Below are positions 1-5,737 of a stretch of DNA of 16,008 bases, in pieces. The stretch spans positions 1 to 16,008 of the forward strand of contig DASTRL010000029.1 of NCBI GenBank assembly GCA_035761265.1, written 5' to 3'. How positions within the stretch are numbered: the stretch's first letter is position 1; each line of letters opens with the position of its first letter. The stretch comes from CADEED01 sp035761265. GTDB taxonomy: Bacteria > Pseudomonadota > Gammaproteobacteria > Steroidobacterales > Steroidobacteraceae. The notes below the pieces were generated by a model. That model was not told the DNA's origin. It did not search any database and saw only the letters and a list, made by a program, of their open reading frames with translations. Made by a program: the position numbers and the translations under genes.

Positions 1-907
1 GCTGCGCCACGGTGCCCGGCGTCACGGCCGCCGTCGCCACCGTGACGGCGCCGAGCACGCCCACGGCGGAATGGCAGTCGTGCGGAATGAACGTGCGCGT
101 GTTGATGTGTCCGGCCGGACCTGCCGGGGTCGCGACCGGCCTGGACACCAGGCACATCTTCGGCACCACCTTGTTTGCGACGTCGCCGAGATTCATGGCC
201 GGCCCCGCCTGCAGCCGGATCGACTCGAGGCGCCTCTTGAGTGTGCTGTTCGCATTCAGCTCGTCGCGGCTTTCGTAGCCCGTGATGCCCAGGTCCGACG
301 CCAGCATCACGACCACCGGCATGCCGTTGTCGATGCACGTCACCTCGATACCGTCGAACCGATCCACGAGGCGACCGGTCGGAAACAGCGATCCGCAGAC
401 CGACCCGGCCGTGTCGAGGAAGCTGATGTTCACGGGCGCGGCCGTCCCCGGTACTCCGTCGATGCGCGCGCTGCCGGCGTATTCGACACGACCGCCCGGC
501 GTCTGCACCTCGATGTCGCACAAGGTGCCGGTGTTCTTCGTGAGCACGCGCAGCGTCGTGGTCGCCCCGCGCGGCGCCACCATGCCGCGCTCGAGCGCGA
601 ACGGCACGACGGCCGCCAGCATGTTGCCGCAGTTCGGCGTGGTGTCGACCAGGGGCTCCTTCAACGAGACCTGTGCGAACAGGAACTCGAGGTCCACGCC
701 CTCCCTGCCGGTCGACACGATGCCGACCTTGCTCGTCAGAGGATCCGCACCGCCGATGCCGTCGATCTGGCGCGCATCGGGCGAGCCCATGACGGCGAGC
801 AACACCCGATCGCGCGTCGCGATATCGGCGGGCAGATCGCCGGCGCGGAAGAACGGACCATGCGACGTGCCGCCGCGCATGAAGTAGCAGGGAATCGGTC
901 GCTGCAT
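1..907 (-). CDS. galD: 4-oxalomesaconate tautomerase (PrpF family), C-terminus cut by window edge
   Basis: The visible 302 residues begin MQRPIPCYFMRGGTSHGPFF, the hallmark start of the PrpF/GalD isomerase family. Seen further on are TSKVGIV (K60 of the usual Lys position) and NCGN (C93, the conserved catalytic-type Cys), then a GHINTR stretch near residue 270. Family members are about 350-360 residues, so roughly 50 are missing at the left edge. GalD converts the keto form of 4-oxalomesaconate to the enol form in protocatechuate 4,5-cleavage, after PDC hydrolysis and before hydration. It is transcribed divergently from the pobA-ligABC operon, and this placement favours GalD over a methylaconitate isomerase (PrpF) of propionate metabolism. 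The ATG at 907 fits family alignments but has no visible Shine-Dalgarno. It is cytosolic, with no signal peptide. Confidence 0.85.
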   Translation of the reverse strand, partial: MQRPIPCYFMRGGTSHGPFFRAGDLPADIATRDRVLLAVMGSPDARQIDGIGGADPLTSKVGIVSTGREGVDLEFLFAQVSLKEPLVDTTPNCGNMLAAVVPFALERGMVAPRGATTTLRVLTKNTGTLCDIEVQTPGGRVEYAGSARIDGVPGTAAPVNISFLDTAGSVCGSLFPTGRLVDRFDGIEVTCIDNGMPVVVMLASDLGITGYESRDELNANSTLKRRLESIRLQAGPAMNLGDVANKVVPKMCLVSRPVATPAGPAGHINTRTFIPHDCHSAVGVLGAVTVATAAVTPGTVAQ

Positions 908-991
908 ATGAGGCACATATATTAGCAGCGCCCACCATCCTTCGATTGCGCTGCCGATCGAGAGGCCGCCGACATCGTCGAGTCGCGGAAC

Positions 992-1020
992 TTGCGATAT
1001 TAGTATGTGTTACTTACTAT
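992..1020 (+). promoter_or_regulatory. sigma-70-like promoter of the pobA1-ligABC operon
   Basis: TTGCGA at 992-997 and TACTAT at 1015-1020 are separated by exactly 17 bases, each matching four of six consensus positions. Transcription would start near 1027, giving a leader of about 55 bases before the GTG at 1081. It is the best promoter candidate in the gap and the only upstream candidate found for the operon. Confidence 0.5.
1001..1019. promoter_or_regulatory. operator-like inverted repeat in the pobA1 promoter
   Basis: TAGTA (1001-1005) and TACTA (1015-1019) form a perfect inverted repeat with a 9-base centre. It lies in the -35/-10 spacer and over the -10 hexamer. A protein bound here would be expected to block RNA polymerase, so repression relieved by a pathway substrate is the simplest reading. 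The arms are only 5 bases, so chance occurrence cannot be excluded. Confidence 0.35.
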
Positions 1021-1080
1021 CGTCCGCGCGGTGCCGGGAAATCGGCTGCCGCGGACTGTATCGGGCGCGGCGGGGAGCGA

Positions 1081-2280
1081 GTGCGGACACAGGTCGGAAT
1101 CATCGGCGCGGGGCCAGCGGGCCTGTTTCTCGCACATCTGCTGCGTCACGCCGGCATCGAAGTCGTCGTCCTCGAGAGCCGTGCCCGCGATTACGTCGAA
1201 GGCCGCGTGCGCGCCGGAGTCCTCGAGCAAACGACCGTCGATGTCATGCACCGGCTCGGCATCGGTGAACGTGTCGCGCGCGAAGGACTGGTTCACGCCG
1301 GGACGACCTTGTGCGTGGACGGCGAGCCGGTGCATTTCGACTTCCAGGAGTTGACCGGCCGGGCGGTCACGGTCTACGGGCAGTCCGAGGTCATGAAGGA
1401 CCTGAATGCCGCCGCCGACCAGCGCGGCATCCACATCGAGTATCGCGCGGCCGACGTGACACCGCTCGATCTGCACACCTCGCGCCCGGCGATCACCTGG
1501 GCGCTCGACGGGTCGGCGCGCCGGCTCGATTGCGACTTCGTGATCGGCTGCGATGGCTATCACGGCGTGACCCGCGGCTGCATTCCGGAGAATGCGCGCG
1601 GCACTTTCGAACGCGTCTATCCTTTCGGATGGCTCGGCATCCTGGCCGACGTGCCGCCATGCAACGACGAGCTGGTGTACGCCAACCATGCCAACGGATT
1701 CGCGTTGGCGTCCATGCGCTCGCCCACCCGCAGCCGCTGCTATCTGCAATGCTCGCTCGAAGATCGGCTCGAAGAATGGAGCGACGAGCGATTCTGGGAT
1801 GAATTCACGCTGCGGATCGGCACGGCCTTCACCGCCAGGCTGACGCGCGGGCCGTCCTTCGAAAAATCGATCGCGCCGCTGCGCAGCTTCGTCTGCACCA
1901 CGATGCGCTGGGGCCGGCTGTTCCTGGCCGGCGACGCCGCGCACATCGTGCCGCCCACGGGAGCCAAGGGCTTGAATCTTGCGGTCGCGGACGTGGTCGT
2001 GCTCGCCGAGGCACTGGCGATGTTCTACGAGCACGGTGACTCGCAGGGCCTCGACCACTACGCGGCGCGGGCGCTGGATCGCGTCTGGAAGGCGGAGCGC
2101 TTCTCGTGGTGGCTCACCAACCTCACGCATCGCTTTCCGCACATGGACGGATTCGATCGGCGCATGCAGGTGGCCGAGTTTGCCTACCTGCGCGGCTCCC
2201 GGGCCGCCCAGACCTCGTTCGCCGAGAACTACGTCGGCCTGCCGCTCGAGTTCCGCGACGAGTTCCTGAATACCGCCTAG
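1081..2280 (+). CDS. pobA: 4-hydroxybenzoate 3-monooxygenase, copy 1 (operon-leading paralogue)
   Basis: This 399-residue FAD monooxygenase makes protocatechuate from 4-hydroxybenzoate using NAD(P)H and O2 in the cytosol. Visible are the FAD Rossmann motif GAGPAG (9-14), the DG motif in IGCDGYHG (155-162) and the GD motif in LAGDAAHIVPPTGAKGLN. Substrate residues known from Pseudomonas PobA are all present, one position earlier: Y200, S211, R213, R219, Y221, P292 and Y384. The GTG start at 1081 places RTQVGIIGAG at the family N-terminus; GGGGAG (1072-1077) lies only 3 bases before it. Longer in-frame starts upstream would add an arginine-rich tail unlike the family. The pyridine-nucleotide loop has S33, R34 and E40, unlike copy 2. 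It leads the ligABC operon. Confidence 0.9.
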   Translation: MRTQVGIIGAGPAGLFLAHLLRHAGIEVVVLESRARDYVEGRVRAGVLEQTTVDVMHRLGIGERVAREGLVHAGTTLCVDGEPVHFDFQELTGRAVTVYGQSEVMKDLNAAADQRGIHIEYRAADVTPLDLHTSRPAITWALDGSARRLDCDFVIGCDGYHGVTRGCIPENARGTFERVYPFGWLGILADVPPCNDELVYANHANGFALASMRSPTRSRCYLQCSLEDRLEEWSDERFWDEFTLRIGTAFTARLTRGPSFEKSIAPLRSFVCTTMRWGRLFLAGDAAHIVPPTGAKGLNLAVADVVVLAEALAMFYEHGDSQGLDHYAARALDRVWKAERFSWWLTNLTHRFPHMDGFDRRMQVAEFAYLRGSRAAQTSFAENYVGLPLEFRDEFLNTA

Positions 2281-2398
2281 CTCCCTGATCCGGCGACCCG
2301 CAGCGCGTTGCGCTTGAAATCGAAATTACTTCGGCGATCATCGAGCCATTGGCAGGCGGCAGAGGCATCCTGCAAATCATCCCTTTCGAGAGAACGCC
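2281..2398 (+). other. pobA1-ligA intergenic spacer
   Basis: This 118-base spacer is the longest gap inside the operon. A short hairpin, AGCGC/GCGCT with a 3-base loop (2302-2314), is present but has no T-tract, so it is not a convincing terminator. GAGAG (2388-2392), 6 bases before the ATG, is the ligA ribosome binding site. No convincing promoter was seen. Confidence 0.4.
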
Positions 2399-2809
2399 AT
2401 GGGCGCACCGCGCGACTACGAGGACATTCCCGGCACCTACGTCTACGACGCGGAGCGCGGCCGTGTCGGATATCACCTCAACATGTTCTGCATGTCGCTC
2501 AACGACCCGGAAAACCGCAAGGCCTTCAAGGCGAATGAGGCGGCGTATCTCGACCGCTTCCCGCTCACGGCCGAGCAGAAGAAGGCCGTGCTCGCGCGCG
2601 ACTGGTTAGGCATGCTGAAGGTGGGTGGCAACATCTACTACACGATCAAGATCGCCTTCTGCGACGGGCTCACTTTCCAGGACGTGGCCGGCATGATGTG
2701 CGGCATGCCGAAGGAAGAATACGGCCGGATGATGCTGGCCGGCGGACGGGCGCCCACGCCCGAGAATCTGTCGCGATCCGCAAGCCCGATGAAGAAGGAG
2801 CCTGCCTGA
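2399..2809 (+). CDS. ligA: protocatechuate 4,5-dioxygenase, alpha (small) subunit
   Basis: The 136-residue protein matches LigA of the LigAB extradiol dioxygenase, usually about 140 residues. Diagnostic blocks are DIPGTYVYDAERGRVGYHLN (9-28), ANEAAYLDRFPLT (45-57), KKAVLARDW (61-69), GGNIYY (76-81) and MMCGMPKEEYGRMM near 99-112. The alpha subunit contributes to the active-site pocket of the Fe(II) beta subunit; it carries no iron itself. The next gene starts at the last base of the stop codon (TGATG), so the two subunits are probably translated in coupled, balanced amounts. The C-terminal 20 residues are polar and less conserved. Confidence 0.93.
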   Translation: MGAPRDYEDIPGTYVYDAERGRVGYHLNMFCMSLNDPENRKAFKANEAAYLDRFPLTAEQKKAVLARDWLGMLKVGGNIYYTIKIAFCDGLTFQDVAGMMCGMPKEEYGRMMLAGGRAPTPENLSRSASPMKKEPA

Positions 2810-3648
2810 TGGCGCGCATCGTCGGCGGCATCGCCTGCTCGCATGTGCCCGCCATCGGCGCGGCGCTCGACAAGGGCACGAGCACCAATCCGTACTGGGC
2901 CCCCTACTTCGACGGCACCATCCCGGCGCGTGATTGGCTGGCGAAGCTCGCGCCGGACGTCGCCATCCTGATCTACAACGATCACGCCAATGCGTTGTCG
3001 TTGCAGATGATCCCGACGTTCTTGTTAGGCACCGCCGCGCACTTCCCGGTGGCCGACGAGGGTTTCGGACCTCGTCCCGTGCCTTCTGTCTACGGACACC
3101 CGAAACTCGCCTGGCACCTGGTCGAGAATCTCATCCTCGACGAGTTCGACATGACCATCGCCAACGAGATGCCGGTGGATCACGGACTCACGGTGCCGTT
3201 GTCCGTCACCTGCGGCCAGGTGCGGGAATGGCCGTTCAAGGTCATCCCGCTGTGCGTGAACGTCATCCAGTATCCACCGCCCACCGGCGTGCGTTGTTTC
3301 AAGCTCGGGCAGGCCATCCGGCGCGCCGTCGAGGATTTCCCCGAGGATCTGCGCGTGGTGGTCTACGGCACCGGCGGCATGTCGCACCAGCTGCAGGGAG
3401 AACGCGCCGGCTTCGTGAACCGCGAGTTCGACCAGATGTTCCTGGACGGCATGGTGCACGACCCACGCAAGCTCACGCAGATTTCGCACACGCAGTACAT
3501 GCGCGAATCGGGCTCCGAGGGCATCGAGATGGTCATGTGGCTGGCGATGCGCGGCGCGCTCGGCGACAAGGTGCGCGAGGCGTACCGGTTCTACCATGTG
3601 CCTACGTCGAACACGGCGTCGGGCCTCTTGTGCATGGAGTCACTGTGA
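2809..3648 (+). CDS. ligB: protocatechuate 4,5-dioxygenase, beta (catalytic) subunit
   Basis: The 279-residue catalytic subunit of the type II extradiol dioxygenase LigAB cleaves protocatechuate to 4-carboxy-2-hydroxymuconate-6-semialdehyde with O2 and Fe(II). The iron ligands are visible: H12 in CSHVPA, H59 in YNDHAN and E240 in SEGIEMV. The acid-base His is H193 in GTGGMSHQLQG. DEFDMTIANEMPVDHG (111-126) is also typical of LigB. It is about 20 residues shorter than the Sphingobium protein (302), because the C-terminal tail after SNTASG is short. The ATG at 2809 overlaps the ligA stop by one base. A longer in-frame start upstream would lie inside ligA and is rejected. Confidence 0.95.
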   Translation: MARIVGGIACSHVPAIGAALDKGTSTNPYWAPYFDGTIPARDWLAKLAPDVAILIYNDHANALSLQMIPTFLLGTAAHFPVADEGFGPRPVPSVYGHPKLAWHLVENLILDEFDMTIANEMPVDHGLTVPLSVTCGQVREWPFKVIPLCVNVIQYPPPTGVRCFKLGQAIRRAVEDFPEDLRVVVYGTGGMSHQLQGERAGFVNREFDQMFLDGMVHDPRKLTQISHTQYMRESGSEGIEMVMWLAMRGALGDKVREAYRFYHVPTSNTASGLLCMESL

Positions 3649-3652
3649 GGAG
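3647..3652 (+). promoter_or_regulatory. ribosome binding site fixing the ligC GTG start
   Basis: GAGGAG begins within the ligB stop codon and ends 6 bases before the GTG at 3659. This spacing supports GTG 3659 over an in-frame ATG at 3596 inside ligB, and implies translational coupling of ligC to ligB. Confidence 0.7.
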
Positions 3653-3658
3653 TCGCGC

Positions 3659-4600
3659 GTGAAAATCTGCATCGCCGGTCAAGGCGCGTTCGGTATCAAG
3701 CACATCGAGGCCATCCGCAACATTCCCGGCATCGAGATCGCGACGCTGGCGGGTGGCAGTCCGGATTCCACGCGCGAGGTCGCACAGAAGTACGGCATCC
3801 GGCACTGGTCCACCGATCTCGGCGAATGCCTGGCGCAACCCGGAATCGAGGCCGCGATCCTGGCGACGCCCACGCAGATGCACGCGCGGCAAGGCATCCA
3901 GTGCATGCGGGCCGGCAAGCACGTGCAGGTGGAAATCCCGGTGGCCGACAATCTGGCGGACGCCGAAGAGCTCGCGCGCGCGCAAAAGGAAACCGGCCTC
4001 ATCTGCATGGGCGGCCACACGCGCCGCTTCAATCCCTCGCACCAATGGATTCGCAAGCGCATCCTCGCCGGCGAGCTCAGGATCCAGCAGATGGACGTGC
4101 AGACTTATTTCTTCCGACGCACGAACATGAACGCCCTCGGCAAGCCGCGCAGCTGGACCGATCACCTGCTCTGGCATCATGCCTGCCACACGGTGGATCT
4201 GTTCCAGTATCAGACCGGGGAGACCGCAAGCGTCGCGCGTGCCATCCAGGGGCCGATACATCCGCAGCTCAAGATCGCCATGGACATGAGCGTCCAGATG
4301 AAGGTGCCGGGCGGCGCGATCTGCACGCTGTCACTGTCGTTCAACAACGACGGGCCGCTCGGGACATTCTTTCGCTACATCTGCGACAACGGCACCTACA
4401 TCGCGCGCTACGACGATCTCGTGGATGGCAAGGACAACAAGATCGACGTGTCGAAAGTCGATGTGTCCATGAACGGCATCGAGCTGCAGGACCGCGAATT
4501 CTTCGCGGCCATCAGGGAAAAGCGCGAACCGAACGCCAGCATCCAGCAGGTGCTGCCCGCCATGCGCACGCTCGACAAGCTCGAGAAGTCGTTGCTGTAA
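3659..4600 (+). CDS. ligC: 4-carboxy-2-hydroxymuconate-6-semialdehyde dehydrogenase (Gfo/Idh/MocA family)
   Basis: The 313-residue protein oxidises the LigAB ring-cleavage product, as its cyclic hemiacetal, to 2-pyrone-4,6-dicarboxylate with NADP+. The nucleotide-binding motif is GQGAFG (7-12). VEIPVAD (91-97) replaces the usual EKP motif of the superfamily, as it does in LigC. HTRRFNPSHQW (120-130), WTDHLLWHHACHTVDLF (166-182) and LSFNNDGPLGTFFRYICDNG (226-245) match LigC closely; characterised LigC is 315 residues. The GTG start is supported by a well-placed GAGGAG. It is the last gene of the operon, and its stop codon abuts a palindromic repeat array. Confidence 0.93.
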   Translation: MKICIAGQGAFGIKHIEAIRNIPGIEIATLAGGSPDSTREVAQKYGIRHWSTDLGECLAQPGIEAAILATPTQMHARQGIQCMRAGKHVQVEIPVADNLADAEELARAQKETGLICMGGHTRRFNPSHQWIRKRILAGELRIQQMDVQTYFFRRTNMNALGKPRSWTDHLLWHHACHTVDLFQYQTGETASVARAIQGPIHPQLKIAMDMSVQMKVPGGAICTLSLSFNNDGPLGTFFRYICDNGTYIARYDDLVDGKDNKIDVSKVDVSMNGIELQDREFFAAIREKREPNASIQQVLPAMRTLDKLEKSLL

Positions 4601-4674
4601 AAGGGGGACAGTCCCGGTTTCCTGGCAAAGAGGGACAGTCCCCCTTTCCTGGAAAGAGGGACTGTCCCCCTTTC
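4600..4674. repeat. three-unit GGGAC/GTCCC palindrome array
   Basis: Three near-identical units, of the form AAAGaGGGAC-A/T-GTCCCccTTT, lie at about 4600-4620, 4627-4647 and 4653-4674. The central base is A in the first two and T in the third. The second and third are joined by a 13-base perfect palindrome with single-base centre (4644-4656). The array fills the gap between convergent ligC and lysR and includes both stop codon edges. It resembles REP-like intergenic repeats dispersed in proteobacterial genomes. It may act as a bidirectional transcription barrier, though no strong T-tract follows. Confidence 0.75.
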
Positions 4675-5596
4675 ACCGCCACTCGTCGGACTCGTCGGTG
4701 AACAAACCGGCGACCAGCTCCCGCAGCCACTTGTTCTTCGGGTCGCGCTGGAAATTGCGGTGCCAGTGCAGCTTGAGGTCGATCCTCGGCACGCGCACCG
4801 GCGGCTGCGCGATGCGGATGTTCATGTGCACGTCCTTCACGAACATGCCGACCGCGTGCGGCACGGTGACCACCAGGTCCGAGCGTGAAATGATCGCTGG
4901 AATGCTGAGGAAGTGCGGCGTCTCCAGCACCACGCGCCGGTGGATCTTCTTGGCGCGCAGGTAGCGCTCGAAGATCTCGTAGGTACGACCCGCGCCGTAG
5001 ACCACCGCGTGCTCGAGAGCCAGGAACTGCGGCATCGTCAGCGTCGCGGCCGTGATCGGATGATCGGCGCGCAGCAGGCAGACGAAGTGGTGAAAGAACA
5101 GGTGCTTCTCGAGGAATGACTTCTCGCGCAGATCGGGGAAGTAGCCCACCGCCAGGTCGATCTCGCCCGTTTCCAGTCCACGCGCGATCTGCGGCACGGT
5201 AGCCGCAACCGAACGCACCGACGCGCGCGGCGCCAGCCGGCGGATGCGCTTGAGGATCTTCGGCATGAACACCATCTCGCCGAGGTCGCTCATCGCGAAC
5301 GTGAACGTGCGCTGCGTCGTTCTGGCATTGAACGCCGGCTCCGCGGTGAAAGTGCCGTCCATGCTCGCGAGCGCCTCGCGCAAGGGCTGGATCAGCGCGC
5401 GCATGCGCGCCGTCGCCTTCATGCCGTGGCCCGCGCGATGGAACAGCGGATCACCGTACTGCTGCCGCAACTTCAGCAGCGCGCTGCTCACGGCCGGCTG
5501 GCTGATCCCGAGATACTGCGCCGCAGCGGTCACGCTGCCGTGTTCGTGGATGGCGACCAGCACGGGCAGCAGGTTGAGATCGAAGCCACGTGGCAT
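4673..5596 (-). CDS. LysR-type transcriptional regulator, probable regulator of aromatic catabolism
   Basis: The 307-residue protein has an N-terminal winged helix-turn-helix (about residues 6-63). Its recognition region, SVTAAAQYLGISQPAVSSAL, spans 21-40 and is followed by LRQQYGDPLFHR (43-54). The remainder fits a LysR effector-binding domain, including GLETGEIDLAVGYFPD. The FDLNLLPVLVAI opening resembles the NodD/LinR-like branch. The ATG at 5596 gives the usual short lead into the helix-turn-helix; the in-frame extension to 5704 would add 36 atypical residues and cover the divergent promoter. There is no clear Shine-Dalgarno. It is divergent from the TonB receptor and convergent with ligC, so either or both units could be its target. 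The effector is unknown. Confidence 0.88.
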   Translation of the reverse strand: MPRGFDLNLLPVLVAIHEHGSVTAAAQYLGISQPAVSSALLKLRQQYGDPLFHRAGHGMKATARMRALIQPLREALASMDGTFTAEPAFNARTTQRTFTFAMSDLGEMVFMPKILKRIRRLAPRASVRSVAATVPQIARGLETGEIDLAVGYFPDLREKSFLEKHLFFHHFVCLLRADHPITAATLTMPQFLALEHAVVYGAGRTYEIFERYLRAKKIHRRVVLETPHFLSIPAIISRSDLVVTVPHAVGMFVKDVHMNIRIAQPPVRVPRIDLKLHWHRNFQRDPKNKWLRELVAGLFTDESDEWR

Positions 5597-5737
5597 GCGG
5601 ACACTATTACCCGGACGAATATCCGATATCAAATCTTCGCAATTGCCTGCACGCATCCACGCGCCTAAGTTTCGCGTCGATGCGGCTCCGCGGAAGGCCG
5701 GCATCGCTCAGTCATGGACGAAAATCCGGGGGGAAAC
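5597..5737. promoter_or_regulatory. divergent lysR / TonB-receptor regulatory region
   Basis: This 141-base gap is A+T-rich between about 5600 and 5646. It contains ATATC-C-GATAT (5619-5629), GCAATTGC (5639-5646) and two sequences of the T-N11-A form used by LysR proteins: TTACCCGGACGAA (5607-5619) and TATCCGATATCAA (5620-5632). A weak promoter toward the receptor gene is TTGCCT (5643-5648), 17 bases, TAAGTT (5666-5671). LysR proteins commonly bind between themselves and a divergent target. The individual motifs are suggestive only. Confidence 0.5.
5728..5733 (+). promoter_or_regulatory. ribosome binding site deciding the TonB-receptor start
   Basis: A run of six G followed by AAAC precedes the ATG at 5738. 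The alternative ATG at 5714 has no purine-rich sequence upstream and would put acidic residues ahead of the signal peptide. The 5738 start is therefore preferred. Confidence 0.6.

Larger units (their letters stand above)
908..1080. promoter_or_regulatory. divergent galD / pobA1 regulatory region
   Basis: This 173-base gap separates two divergent genes. It is markedly richer in A+T than its surroundings around 915-925 and 990-1020. The motif ATATTAG occurs in direct orientation at 919-925 and 997-1003, once next to each gene's start side, which would suit a regulator acting on both promoters. CACATA at 914-919 recurs inverted as TATGTG at 1004-1009. Function is inferred from position; no regulator family can be assigned from these motifs. 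Confidence 0.55.

Noticed and set aside
946..1080. In-frame upstream extension of pobA1 (45 residues)
   Set aside because: Arg-rich, unlike any PobA N-terminus, and it would cover the promoter; GTG 1081 puts RTQVGIIGAG at the family start.
1000..2142. 380-residue open frame antisense to pobA1
   Set aside because: Same GC-driven shadow pattern; similar shadows occur opposite pobA2, the MBL gene and the M20 gene.
2302..2314. AGCGC/GCGCT hairpin between pobA1 and ligA as a terminator
   Set aside because: Five-base stem with no T-tract; the operon reads on with a ligA ribosome binding site and no new promoter seen.
4600..4674. CRISPR-like array
   Set aside because: Only three palindromic units separated by about 5-6 bases; no spacer-length sequences and no cas genes.
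4512..4730. Short open frames encoding repeated KGGQSxFPGK peptides over the palindrome array
   Set aside because: The repeated peptide is just the translated DNA repeat; it reads open in several frames and has no start signals.
5597..5704. N-terminal extension of the LysR regulator to 5704
   Set aside because: Adds 36 residues before the helix-turn-helix, atypical for LysR proteins, and covers nearly all of the divergent promoter.
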